A stretch of DNA of 14,334 nt. Origin: Nitrospinaceae bacterium. Its GTDB lineage: Bacteria; Nitrospinota; Nitrospinia; Nitrospinales; VA-1. The translations under genes were made by a program, and so were the position numbers. Positions 7,446-14,258 of this stretch are shown piece after piece. The stretch's first letter is position 1. Each line of letters begins with the position of its first letter. Location of the stretch: NCBI GenBank assembly GCA_029261435.1, contig JAJDBI010000047.1, positions 1 to 14,334 of the forward strand. Direction: 5' to 3'. The notes under the pieces are model-generated. The model worked only from the letters and a program-made list of their open reading frames with translations, was not told the origin of the DNA and made no database searches.

Positions 7446-8645
7446 CTAAATAGCTTCTCCCATTTTAAATATGGGTAGATACATGGCAACAACAATGAAC
7501 CCAACGATAATTCCCAGAAAGACCATGAGCATGGGCTCAAGCATGGCTGTCAAACCTTCAACTGCAGCATCAACTTCTTCATCATAAAAATCTGCAATTT
7601 TGGCCAGCATTTTATCCAGAGAGCCCGAGGCCTCCCCAACATCAATCATCTGAATAACCATAGGAGGGAAAACATCTTCCCGCGAAAGGGGAGCAGCAAT
7701 TGTTTCACCTTCCTTGATAGCCTCAATAGTTTTGAATACGGCTATTTCCACTATTTTATTTCCCGAAGTGCGCGCACAAATATCCAAGCCTTCGATCAAA
7801 GGCACTCCGCTCGAGATCAAGGTCCCCAGAGTTCGCGTAAATTTTGCTACCGAAACCTTACGAATTAACATTCCAAATACTGGGAGCTTTAAAGCAATTC
7901 TGTCTATTTCAATATTTCCCCGCTCGGTGGCATATACTTTTTTGAAAACGAAGAAAAAAGTGATCGAGCCAAGTAACATGACCCACCACTGATTCTGGAA
8001 GAAATCACTAACGTTCATAACAATTTGAGTAGGTCCCGGTAATTCCTGACCACCTCCCGAAAACATAGTGGCAAACGCGGGGATAACAAAGATCATTAAA
8101 AACGCTACGACAACAAAAGCCACGCTGACAATAGCTCCTGGATATACCATTGCGGATTTTACTTTTTTCTTTAGCGCTTCAGCTTTTTCAATATACTCAG
8201 CCAGACGTCTGAGAATGATGTCCAGGATTCCACCCACCTCTCCTGCTTCGACCAGGTTGCAATAAAGCGAGTCCCAAATATGTGGAAACTTTTTCAGAGA
8301 TTCCGACAGGTTGTTCCCGACTTCAATGTTTCCTTTGACCTTTAAAATTGTTTCCCCAAAAGTTGGGTTGTCAGCCTGTTTTCCGAGAATATCCAGGCAT
8401 TGAACAAGAGGAAGCCCTGCATCGACCATGGTGGAAAACTGCCGGGTAAAAATGACCACGTCGCGGGTGGTGATTTTATGGACTTTTGGCCCAAATAGAG
8501 CGCTTTCACCACCTTTTTTCTTGACGGTGGTAACACGAATGTTCTGCTGTTTAAGTTTAGAGATCGCAGATTTTTCGTCTTCCGCTTCGACTTCCCCGGA
8601 TTTCATTTTTCCCCGAACCCGTGATTTGTAGGTAAAGGTAGGCAT
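7446..8645 (-). CDS. pilC: Type IV pilus inner-membrane platform protein PilC
   Basis: PilC (GspF/T2SSF family) is the polytopic inner-membrane platform that couples the PilB and PilT motors to pilin assembly and disassembly. The 399-residue length is normal. The N-terminal segment MPTFTYKSRVRGKMKSGEVE is the usual PilC opening. Two repeated T2SSF domains follow, each opening with a similar motif: FTRQFSTMVDAGLPLVQCLD (about 66-85) and FTRTLGTLISSGVPLIEGLD (about 269-288). Each contains a conserved VEAGEVGG or IDVGEASG element. Membrane segments lie near 165-190, 220-235 and 370-392. The preceding cNMP gene ends 12 bp upstream. An AGGA lies too far from the ATG to be a convincing ribosome binding site, so translational coupling is likely. 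No defects are seen. Confidence 0.96.
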   Translation of the reverse strand: MPTFTYKSRVRGKMKSGEVEAEDEKSAISKLKQQNIRVTTVKKKGGESALFGPKVHKITTRDVVIFTRQFSTMVDAGLPLVQCLDILGKQADNPTFGETILKVKGNIEVGNNLSESLKKFPHIWDSLYCNLVEAGEVGGILDIILRRLAEYIEKAEALKKKVKSAMVYPGAIVSVAFVVVAFLMIFVIPAFATMFSGGGQELPGPTQIVMNVSDFFQNQWWVMLLGSITFFFVFKKVYATERGNIEIDRIALKLPVFGMLIRKVSVAKFTRTLGTLISSGVPLIEGLDICARTSGNKIVEIAVFKTIEAIKEGETIAAPLSREDVFPPMVIQMIDVGEASGSLDKMLAKIADFYDEEVDAAVEGLTAMLEPMLMVFLGIIVGFIVVAMYLPIFKMGEAI

Positions 8646-8657
8646 AAAATATCTGAA

Positions 8658-9083
8658 CTATTCCTGTTGTTTTAAAGTATAAGCATTAATCTTACTTTTT
8701 GTATTTTCAAGCTCCAGCCCAATACGCGTCAGTAAATGCGTTGTGATCCTCAGGCGTCCTACCAATGCCAGAATAATAGGCTTCATGCCGTCTGGAAGTT
8801 CTTCCATTGCTTTGTTAAAAAGTTCCTTGTCAATCACACCAACAGTCACATCTCCAACGGCTGAAACATTGGCACTCCGTACCGTTTCCGCAATCAGTCC
8901 CATCTCACCAAAAACCTCTCCTTCCTTGAGAGTTCCTACAGTCACGACTTTTTTATCGACTTTCTGAGTGATACGAACCTTGCCCTTGATAATCACATAG
9001 GCATTGTTACTCATAATCCCCTCTGTAACGATGGTATCGCCATCACCATAGTGTTGGTGAATAGGTGTGTCTTGTAGCTTCAT
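8658..9083 (-). CDS. Stand-alone cyclic-nucleotide-binding domain protein
   Basis: The 141-residue protein is essentially one cNMP-binding domain (about residues 8-95), with a C-terminal helical tail (about 98-135) and no DNA-binding or catalytic domain. It shows the beta-roll sequence DGDTIVTEGIMSNNAYVIIKGKVRI. The phosphate-binding cassette GEVFGEMGLIAETVRSANVSA (55-75) retains the Gly-Glu pair (Gly59, Glu60) and the Arg (Arg69) that normally contact the cyclic nucleotide, so it could bind ligand. Which nucleotide (cAMP, cGMP or another) cannot be read from sequence. It overlaps the zinc-ribbon gene by 4 bp (ATGA), with GGGGAAAG just before the start, so the two are probably made together. 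Lying between pilT-type ATPase genes and pilC, it may adjust pilus motor activity; this is inference. Confidence 0.9.
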   Translation of the reverse strand: MKLQDTPIHQHYGDGDTIVTEGIMSNNAYVIIKGKVRITQKVDKKVVTVGTLKEGEVFGEMGLIAETVRSANVSAVGDVTVGVIDKELFNKAMEELPDGMKPIILALVGRLRITTHLLTRIGLELENTKSKINAYTLKQQE

Positions 9084-9751
9084 GCTTTCCCCAAAGAGTG
9101 AAGAGTTTCTTTGAAAACCTTATAAAAGATTTCATTTTCGGAAATCGATTTCTTTAAAACATCTCCCAATTTATCCAGGTCTTTTTCATTAATCACAACA
9201 TTGGCGCTTTTCTGAAAAGCCTGCATATTATTCAAGGTCTTAAAATTGGTTCCCAGCAATGCCAAAAATATATTTCTCCGTGTCACCATGGGCTGCTCAA
9301 TCAAGGTTTGATATACAGGGTTATTACCCAGATCCTTATTGCCGTAGTTTTCATGCAAGGCAATAAAGTGGAAGTGAGTGAACTTCATCTTATGCACCGC
9401 ATGTTCCGGTGATTTGGCGTATTGAATTTTATAGTCTCTTCTTTCCAGTGCCTCGGTCCAGGCGGACTGGTTTTTTTCATCCAACACCAAAGCCAACTGG
9501 TCGCCTTCCTCGTAAATAACCAGTTCATCATCATCTTCAAAATCTTCATGCTCCACAACCATGCTCGATGCGTCCAACGCCTCTTCAGGTTCTGGAGCAG
9601 GGGGGGTTGGTGACTCCTGAGTTTTCAGGTGCTGATCTACTTTAATTTTGCTTTTGCACCCCGGGCAGGTGATTGAGAAGGCCTGGTCTTTAGGCAGTTT
9701 CTCATCCGGAATATTCATGGATCGTTTACACCCATTACACTCTACTTGCAT
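9080..9751 (-). CDS. MJ0042-type zinc-ribbon protein with degenerate receiver-like domain
   Basis: The 223-residue protein begins with a zinc ribbon, Cys5-x2-Cys8 and Cys29-x2-Cys32, of the MJ0042 type (VECNGCKRSMNIPDEKLP and ITCPGCKSKIKV). A Pro/Glu-rich acidic linker (about 44-84) follows. The region 85-205 reads like a CheY-type alpha/beta fold: LALVLDEKNQ as strand 1, FHFIALHE as strand 3, NIFLALLG as strand 4 and NVVINEKDLDKL as strand 5. The expected phospho-acceptor Asp after strand 3 is His133/Glu134, so it would be a pseudo-receiver. This fold assignment is my reading of the pattern and needs structure prediction. A good Shine-Dalgarno sequence (AAGGGGTGA) lies in the 16-bp gap after the preceding ATPase gene. 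It may be an adaptor for pilus control; no function is established. Confidence 0.8.
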   Translation of the reverse strand: MQVECNGCKRSMNIPDEKLPKDQAFSITCPGCKSKIKVDQHLKTQESPTPPAPEPEEALDASSMVVEHEDFEDDDELVIYEEGDQLALVLDEKNQSAWTEALERRDYKIQYAKSPEHAVHKMKFTHFHFIALHENYGNKDLGNNPVYQTLIEQPMVTRRNIFLALLGTNFKTLNNMQAFQKSANVVINEKDLDKLGDVLKKSISENEIFYKVFKETLHSLGKA

Positions 9752-9767
9752 CTTGGTTCACCCCTTC

Positions 9768-10940
9768 TTATTTGTTAACTTCGGCTCCGTACTCATCGTC
9801 CATATTAAGCCCTTCAATATCCGTGGTCTTTTCTCCTTTGGCCGATTTAAGGGTGTCAATACCCCGACCAACCACAGCCTTTCTGGAAGCATATGCCATG
9901 GCAGTTTCCTCTGTGATGAGACCGTCTTCATACAATTTCATTATATGCTGATCAAAAGTCCACATGCCGTAGGCATCACCATTGGTGATGATTTCATAAT
10001 ATGTTTTGCCCTCGGATTCGCCATTGATGATTGTGTCTTTGACTCGCATAGTAGAAGACATGATCTCAAGCAAAGCGACCCGGCCTCCACCCACCTTCGG
10101 AAGCAGGCGTTGACAAATAATCCAGCGAACAGTGTCTGCCAAACGGATGCGTATCTGTTGTTCCTCTTCCTGAGAAAACATACCCACAATACGGTTGATA
10201 GTTTGGCCGGCATCAACCGTATGCAGGGTGCTCATGACCAAGTGACCTGTTTCCGCTGCACTAAGTCCGATCTCTACCGTTTCCCGATCACGCATTTCCC
10301 CGACCAGAATAACTTTGGGTGCCTGACGGAGAGCAGCTCGAAGTCCGCTAGAGAACGCGTCATAATCGCTCCCCAGTTCTCTTTGATTAAAGGTAGCTTT
10401 TTTATGGGGATGCACAAACTCCACTGGATCTTCCAGAGTGATAATGTGCATGGATTTTTCCTCGTTCATCTTATTCAACAACGCCGCAAGCGTGGTTGAC
10501 TTTCCGCTTCCCGTTGCGCCTGTAACCAGAATCAATCCATTTTTCTCTTCTGCGGCTTTGGCAAACTGGCCCGGGAGTTTTAAGTCCTCAATGGATGGAA
10601 TTCGCGTCTCCAGTTTTCTCAGTACAATGGAGTAGTTTCCACGCTGTGAAAATATATTCACACGAAACCGGGCTTTACCCACCAGAAAATAGGAACAATC
10701 GCAGGACCCTTGCTGGATTAAAATTTCTGTTAGTCGCCTATCCGCATTGATTATATTCAGAGCAAATATTTCCGCCTGGAACGGCGTGAGCTCTTCAATG
10801 GGGGGAGAAATCGGAACTGCCGTCAATTGTCCCGATGACTCTACCTGACAAGCTTTTCCCACAGTTATATTGAGATCGGAAATATTCCCGAATGCTTCCA
10901 GCATGGTGGTTAAAATGTGATCAACTTCCGCTTTTCTCAT
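9768..10940 (-). CDS. PilT/PilU-family type IV pilus retraction ATPase (second copy)
   Basis: This is a secretion-type hexameric ATPase of 390 residues. It has Walker A GATGSGKST (141-149), an Asp-box region HIITLEDPVEFVHPHKK, the Walker B catalytic Glu in ILVGEMRD (211-218; Glu215) and the His box TGHLVMSTLHT (231-241). All key residues are kept, so it should hydrolyse ATP. The N-terminal PAS-like domain (1-110) departs more from typical PilT than its neighbour's does, and the C-terminal tail is longer and charged. PilU-type paralogues assist PilT in retraction against load. The PilU role fits the tandem arrangement but is not proven, so no symbol is given. It begins 7 bp after the pilT stop. 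Confidence 0.93.
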   Translation of the reverse strand: MRKAEVDHILTTMLEAFGNISDLNITVGKACQVESSGQLTAVPISPPIEELTPFQAEIFALNIINADRRLTEILIQQGSCDCSYFLVGKARFRVNIFSQRGNYSIVLRKLETRIPSIEDLKLPGQFAKAAEEKNGLILVTGATGSGKSTTLAALLNKMNEEKSMHIITLEDPVEFVHPHKKATFNQRELGSDYDAFSSGLRAALRQAPKVILVGEMRDRETVEIGLSAAETGHLVMSTLHTVDAGQTINRIVGMFSQEEEQQIRIRLADTVRWIICQRLLPKVGGGRVALLEIMSSTMRVKDTIINGESEGKTYYEIITNGDAYGMWTFDQHIMKLYEDGLITEETAMAYASRKAVVGRGIDTLKSAKGEKTTDIEGLNMDDEYGAEVNK

Positions 10941-10947
10941 AGGTCAC

Positions 10948-12021
10948 TCACAAAAATTCAGGGGGTGTTTTCAAGAACTGAACAAACCTTTCTTTAACAA
11001 TTGCCTTGTCATAAGCATCTTCAGCGCTGATTTTTTTCTCTTCCAAAGCTATAAGAATAGCGTCGTCCAAAGACTGCATTCCATATTTTTTTCCCGTCTG
11101 GATTGCTGAAGGAATTTGAAAAGTCTTGCCCTCTCGAATCAGATTGGAAACCGCCGGAGTCACTACCAGAATTTCCAGCACTGCCATCCTGCCTTTTTTA
11201 TCGATACGTTTGAACAAGTTCTGAGCTATTACTCCTTTCAAAGATTCTGAAAGAGTGGTGCGAATTTGTGACTGCTGGTGCGCCGGAAAAACATCAATGA
11301 CCCGGTCAATGGTTTTTGCTGCACTTTGGGTATGAAGTGTTCCAAAAACCAAATGGCCTGTAGAGGCAGCTTCTAAAGCCAGCTCAATGGTTTCCAAATC
11401 GCGCATTTCACCAACGAGTATAATATCCGGGTCTTCCCGTAAGGCTCCGCGCAGAGCGGACTTGAATCCCTTGGTATGCACCCCGATCTCACGATGATTC
11501 ACAATACAACTTTGACTTTTGTGAACAAACTCAACCGGATCTTCAACAGTTATGATATGACTTTTCTTGTTCCTGTTAACGTAGTCCATCATCGCAGCAA
11601 GTGTTGTAGATTTCCCACTTCCTGTAGGCCCAGTAACCAGAACCATCCCCTTATGCAACATGGAAAGCTTTGTGATGACTTTTGGAAGTCCCAGTTGCTC
11701 GGAGGTCAGAATTGTGCTTGGAATCTCCCTGAAAACCGCACCCACACCCCATTTCTGCTGAAAATAATTTGCCCGATAACGCGCCAGGTTTGGAATTTCA
11801 TAGGCAAAATCTACATCCCCGGTTTCTTCAAAAACCTTGATTTTGTTTTCCGGGGCAATTTCATACAACATGGCTTTCAATTCATCATTATCCAGCGCTT
11901 TATACTTGATCCGCTCCATGTCCCCATGAACCCTGAGTATGGGTTGCGAACCAGAAACAAGGTGCAGGTCTGAAGCGCCCTGCTCATTCATCAGCTTGAA
12001 AAATGCATCAATTTTAGCCAC
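10948..12021 (-). CDS. pilT: Type IV pilus retraction ATPase PilT
   Basis: PilT powers pilus retraction and twitching by disassembling pilins at the inner-membrane platform. The 357-residue protein has the classic N-terminal opening with GASDLHLVSGSQPILRVHGD (15-34). Other landmarks are Walker A GPTGSGKST (131-139), HIITVEDPVEFVHKSQ, ILVGEMRDLET (201-211; catalytic Glu205) and the His box TGHLVFGTLHT (221-231). The start codon is GTG (12019-12021, complement CAC), preceded by GAGTGA at suitable spacing and separated by 3 bp from the stop of the RodZ-like gene. The length and motifs match the family. The C-terminal AIRNLIRE-type motif appears as VSNLIREGKTFQIPSAIQTG. It forms a tandem pair with the following PilT/PilU paralogue. 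Confidence 0.96.
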   Translation of the reverse strand: MAKIDAFFKLMNEQGASDLHLVSGSQPILRVHGDMERIKYKALDNDELKAMLYEIAPENKIKVFEETGDVDFAYEIPNLARYRANYFQQKWGVGAVFREIPSTILTSEQLGLPKVITKLSMLHKGMVLVTGPTGSGKSTTLAAMMDYVNRNKKSHIITVEDPVEFVHKSQSCIVNHREIGVHTKGFKSALRGALREDPDIILVGEMRDLETIELALEAASTGHLVFGTLHTQSAAKTIDRVIDVFPAHQQSQIRTTLSESLKGVIAQNLFKRIDKKGRMAVLEILVVTPAVSNLIREGKTFQIPSAIQTGKKYGMQSLDDAILIALEEKKISAEDAYDKAIVKERFVQFLKTPPEFL

Positions 12022-12024
12022 AGT

Positions 12025-12945
12025 TCACTCTACCCGTTTAGAGTTAATAATAAAGTCTTTGATCACCTTATCTTTACTTTCCGGCAAAGTTACGAGCTTG
12101 CCGTTTAATGATAACTCTACCCCTGTCTTATTACCTATCGTCACACGAAAGGCATCGTTAGCCGCGAAGGTCTTTGCCGTCCCTGCAGGGAGAATAAAAT
12201 CCTCTTCCCTGAAATTGTCAATGGTCATATTAAACCAGGAATTCTCCTTTGCCCGAATCGTAAGCCTTAAAGGCTTTTCCATGCCCTCTGGTTTTTGAGA
12301 ATCCTGATCTGCTAGTGAAACACCTTGGTCCTGCACATTCAGTTCAGCAGATTCCTGAGGAGATAAAACTTTTTTCTTGTCCAAGTTTTCAAGCTGACTG
12401 ACGGGTAGTTCAGGGACCTCAGATTCTATAGAAATTACCTGCTGAACAACCTCTTTTTTATCCGTTTTATCAGCAATTTTTTCCACAATCAGGTTTTCGG
12501 AAATATCAGGATTTATTGAAGAATTCGATGTGGTATTCTTCGTCTGCTCTTGAACCAAGGGAACTTTTTTATCCTTCGTAACACTCTCTTGTTTCATCAG
12601 GAATCCCACACCGAACAAGAGACCTACAATCGCTAAAATCAACAGGCAAAATGTCAAAAAGGATTTGGACCGTGAAGGCGTTGGAGGTGTGACACTCCCC
12701 TCATTTTTAAGCTCCACAGATTCTTTATAAATATTGAGCATTTCTTCAACATCAGAACCAATGATGTTGGCATAGGACCGGATATACCCCTTAATAAAAA
12801 CTTCACCAGGGAGTTCATCAAAGGAATTTTCTTCAAGAGCTTTAAGAAAACGAATATGAATATTGGTGGCCCCGGATATTTCTTCCAGAGGAACTCCTCT
12901 TAATTCGCGTTCATGTTTTAAATAAGAACCAAAGTTTTCAACCAT
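12025..12945 (-). CDS. rodZ: RodZ-like HTH/membrane protein (DUF4115 family)
   Basis: The 306-residue protein has RodZ architecture. An N-terminal Xre-type helix-turn-helix (about 4-72, SYLKHERELRGVPLEEIS, then ALEENSFDELPGEVFIKGY and RSYA) is followed by a single membrane helix (about 96-117). A long Glu/Lys/Gln-rich linker (118-222) comes next, then a C-terminal beta domain of DUF4115 type (about 225-300, LTIRAKENSWFNMTIDN, LPAGTAKTF, GVELSLNGK). RodZ links MreB to the cell-wall synthesis machinery. Here it sits 6 bp after a PilF-like lipoprotein gene, as rodZ follows pilF in many Gammaproteobacteria. The next gene is pilT instead of ispG. It may anchor pilus components or control cell shape; the true role is not resolved by sequence. 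Confidence 0.85.
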   Translation of the reverse strand: MVENFGSYLKHERELRGVPLEEISGATNIHIRFLKALEENSFDELPGEVFIKGYIRSYANIIGSDVEEMLNIYKESVELKNEGSVTPPTPSRSKSFLTFCLLILAIVGLLFGVGFLMKQESVTKDKKVPLVQEQTKNTTSNSSINPDISENLIVEKIADKTDKKEVVQQVISIESEVPELPVSQLENLDKKKVLSPQESAELNVQDQGVSLADQDSQKPEGMEKPLRLTIRAKENSWFNMTIDNFREEDFILPAGTAKTFAANDAFRVTIGNKTGVELSLNGKLVTLPESKDKVIKDFIINSKRVE

Positions 12946-12951
12946 TATTTT

Positions 12952-13746
12952 TCATTCAGGACGAATCCGATTTATGTATTCATGAGATTTTTTGGCCAAG
13001 CCCCCTCTGGGAGAATAAAGAATCACTTTTTGAAAATGATCCACTGCCTGGTCTTTTTTTTCTTCCTTTAAATATAATTGTGCCAGCTCAAAATGGGCTT
13101 GAGAAAAGCGCGGCTTGAGAGATAAAGCCTTTTGCAAAAATTCTTTAGCTTGATCAAAACGCTCCTGATTGATATAAGCCAAAGCCAGATTAAGCCGAAT
13201 CCCTGCATTATCTTTTATTTCAAGAGCTTTTTTCCACTCGATTTCCGCATCGTTCTTTTTTCCTAAATTATAGAGGCACAAAGCCATCCAATTATATATC
13301 TGTTGAGGCTGCCGGGTTCCAGGTCGTGCCAAGTCTTCCCGAAAATATTGGACCGCCTTTTTCCAATGCCCCTGTTGCATGTAAATCAAACCCAACTGCT
13401 GATAGGAGTCCTTTAAGTTATTGTTTAATCTAATACTTTCTAAAAACTCCTGTTCTGCCTGTCCAAGATCACCCTTCGCAAAGTAGGCTCGGCCCAAGAA
13501 AAAATGGAAGTTAGGTTCTGCAGGATTCAATTCCAGGGCCTCTTTGAGCAAGACCAGCATTTTATCCTGTTGGTTCAATGAGCCTGCCTGCAGAGCTTCT
13601 CTGAATTTTTTCTCCGCCAGGACCTTATTATCATCCTGCTTCAATTCGGTCGAGGCACAACCTGTGGAAAACATCAATGCAAATAAACAAATTACAGTCA
13701 CACACCATTTATTAAATTCCAGAGTATTGGCCTGCAAAAAGCTCAT
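12952..13746 (-). CDS. TPR lipoprotein, PilF/PilW-like pilotin candidate
   Basis: The 264-residue protein has a lipoprotein signal peptide (hydrophobic VTVICLFALMF, lipobox STGC, Cys30; Ala at +2 predicts outer-membrane sorting). About six TPR units follow, spanning roughly residues 42-255. Recognisable units include PNFHFFLGRAYFAKGDLGQA, SYQQLGLIYMQQGHWKKAV, YNWMALCLYNLGKKNDAE, LNLALAYINQERFDQAK and AHFELAQLYLKEEKKDQAV. PilF/PilW proteins have this design and help assemble PilQ secretin in the outer membrane. The pairing with a rodZ-like gene supports that identity, though generic TPR lipoproteins look similar. It is the first gene of the ten-gene minus-strand operon, about 40 bp from the predicted transcription start. 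The Shine-Dalgarno sequence is weak. The chosen ATG gives a full-length signal peptide. Confidence 0.85.
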   Translation of the reverse strand: MSFLQANTLEFNKWCVTVICLFALMFSTGCASTELKQDDNKVLAEKKFREALQAGSLNQQDKMLVLLKEALELNPAEPNFHFFLGRAYFAKGDLGQAEQEFLESIRLNNNLKDSYQQLGLIYMQQGHWKKAVQYFREDLARPGTRQPQQIYNWMALCLYNLGKKNDAEIEWKKALEIKDNAGIRLNLALAYINQERFDQAKEFLQKALSLKPRFSQAHFELAQLYLKEEKKDQAVDHFQKVILYSPRGGLAKKSHEYINRIRPE

Positions 13747-13791
13747 AAGTTTTTAACTTTTATAAAGTTATTTCATTAATAGCAGGTAAAA

Positions 13792-13820
13792 ATTATACCA
13801 AATGGGCATAGCTTTCTCAA
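13792..13820 (-). promoter_or_regulatory. Predicted sigma70 promoter of the pilus operon
   Basis: On the minus strand, TTGAGA (complement of 13815-13820, 5 of 6 consensus bases) is followed by exactly 17 bp and then TATAAT (complement of 13792-13797, 6 of 6). TGG directly before the TATAAT makes an extended -10. Predicted transcription start is near 13785, giving a leader of about 40 nt before the TPR lipoprotein. It is the only strong promoter seen upstream of the ten-gene operon. Confidence 0.8.
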
Positions 13821-13887
13821 CCGGGTAAGTGACAAAGAATCAAAGGCCAAGTTCAAAAAAGGTAAAAATTGTAAATATTTCTAAAGA

Positions 13888-13916
13888 ATAGGCTCCCTCA
13901 GGACGATAGGAGCTAT
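13888..13916 (+). other. Hairpin covering the ribosome binding site of the 13915 ORF
   Basis: GCTCC with its preceding G (13892-13896) pairs with GGAGC (13909-13913), extended by ATA/TAT (13888-13890 with 13914-13916) around one bulged G. The loop is 12 nt. The right arm contains most of the AGGAG Shine-Dalgarno sequence and the first ATG, so the hairpin could hide the start. It has no T-run and so is not a terminator. Confidence 0.4.
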
Positions 13917-13974
13917 GATGAATATTATCGAAAAACTTGAAACCATGTCGGTATATACAGATAACCCGTTATAA
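13915..13974 (+). CDS. Possible 19-residue small ORF with its own ribosome binding site
   Basis: Two adjacent ATG codons (13915 and 13918) follow AGGAG at 13908-13912, which is 5 bp before the second ATG. The frame encodes MMNIIEKLETMSVYTDNPL and stops at TAA 13972-13974. After the stop the same frame is open again to TGA near 14061, so this could also be the start of a decayed gene. The Shine-Dalgarno sequence lies within a predicted hairpin. No homologue is recognised. It may be chance in an AT-rich region. Confidence 0.25.
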   Translation: MMNIIEKLETMSVYTDNPL

Positions 13975-14049
13975 ATAAAAGGTTATTTGTGTTTTCTAAG
14001 GTTTTATGGCATCAAGCGGAGTTTTGGGATATATGAAACCCAAGCAGTA

Positions 14050-14073
14050 GAATTATATATTTGAATTATATAT
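14050..14073. repeat. 11-bp direct repeat, period 13
   Basis: GAATTATATAT occurs at 14050-14060 and again at 14063-14073, separated by TT. It lies directly beside the imperfect palindrome at 14072-14085. It could be a regulator binding site or simple AT-rich sequence. Confidence 0.55.
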
Positions 14074-14085
14074 ACTATTTAGTAT
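14072..14085. repeat. Inverted repeat ATACTA-TT-TAGTAT
   Basis: Two perfect 6-bp arms are separated by two bases, in the intergenic region about 175 bp before the signal-peptide gene. The size and symmetry suit a dimeric regulator, but no protein is identified. Confidence 0.45.
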
Positions 14086-14111
14086 CTAAGAGGCATCGTT
14101 TTTTCGTGTCT

Positions 14112-14125
14112 TCTTTATATAAAGA
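14112..14125. repeat. Perfect 14-bp palindrome TCTTTATATAAAGA
   Basis: The sequence equals its own reverse complement over all 14 bases. Its position between divergent genes makes an operator possible. AT-rich sequence produces palindromes by chance fairly often, so the case is weak. Confidence 0.45.
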
Positions 14126-14174
14126 GCTGTTAACTCAATCTAAAAAACTAATGAACCGAGAGGTTTGAAAGGAG

Positions 14175-14258
14175 ATGCCTGGAAAAACTTGTTGTGAGCT
14201 GTTCCTAAATAGATATCACTTTCAATTGAAGCATATATACAATAGGAGAGAAGTATAA
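14175..14258 (+). CDS. Possible 27-residue leader ORF overlapping the next start
   Basis: The frame runs from ATG 14175 to TAA 14256-14258. Its stop shares one base with the ATG of the signal-peptide gene (TAATG), an arrangement used for translational coupling. However, the AAAGGAG sequence directly touches this ATG with no spacer, which would work poorly. The peptide (MPGKTCCELFLNRYHFQLKH at its start) resembles nothing I know. The downstream gene has its own good Shine-Dalgarno sequence. Confidence 0.15.
   Translation: MPGKTCCELFLNRYHFQLKHIYNRREV

Larger units (their letters stand above)
13747..14257. other. AT-rich divergent intergenic region
   Basis: This roughly 510-bp stretch has no convincing full-length gene on either strand. 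It separates the divergent pilus operon from the secreted-protein gene at 14258. It holds the pilus promoter at 13792-13820, a hairpin overlapping a ribosome binding site (13888-13916), a short ORF (13915-13974), an 11-bp direct repeat (14050-14073), palindromes at 14072-14085, 14112-14125 and 14221-14230, and a short ORF overlapping the next start (14175-14258). I found no well-spaced -35/-10 pair for the + strand gene. Confidence 0.8.

Noticed and set aside
9648..10499. Long open frame (283 codons) on the + strand across the zinc-ribbon and second PilT-type genes
   Set aside because: It is antisense to two genes with clear motifs, has no sensible domain content and no ribosome binding site. 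It is a shadow of the coding strand.
14166..14257. Riboswitch-like leader (fluoride or cyclic di-GMP type) before the 14258 gene
   Set aside because: GGAGATG resembles the start of a fluoride aptamer, but the remaining conserved elements are missing. No cyclic di-GMP aptamer signature is present either.
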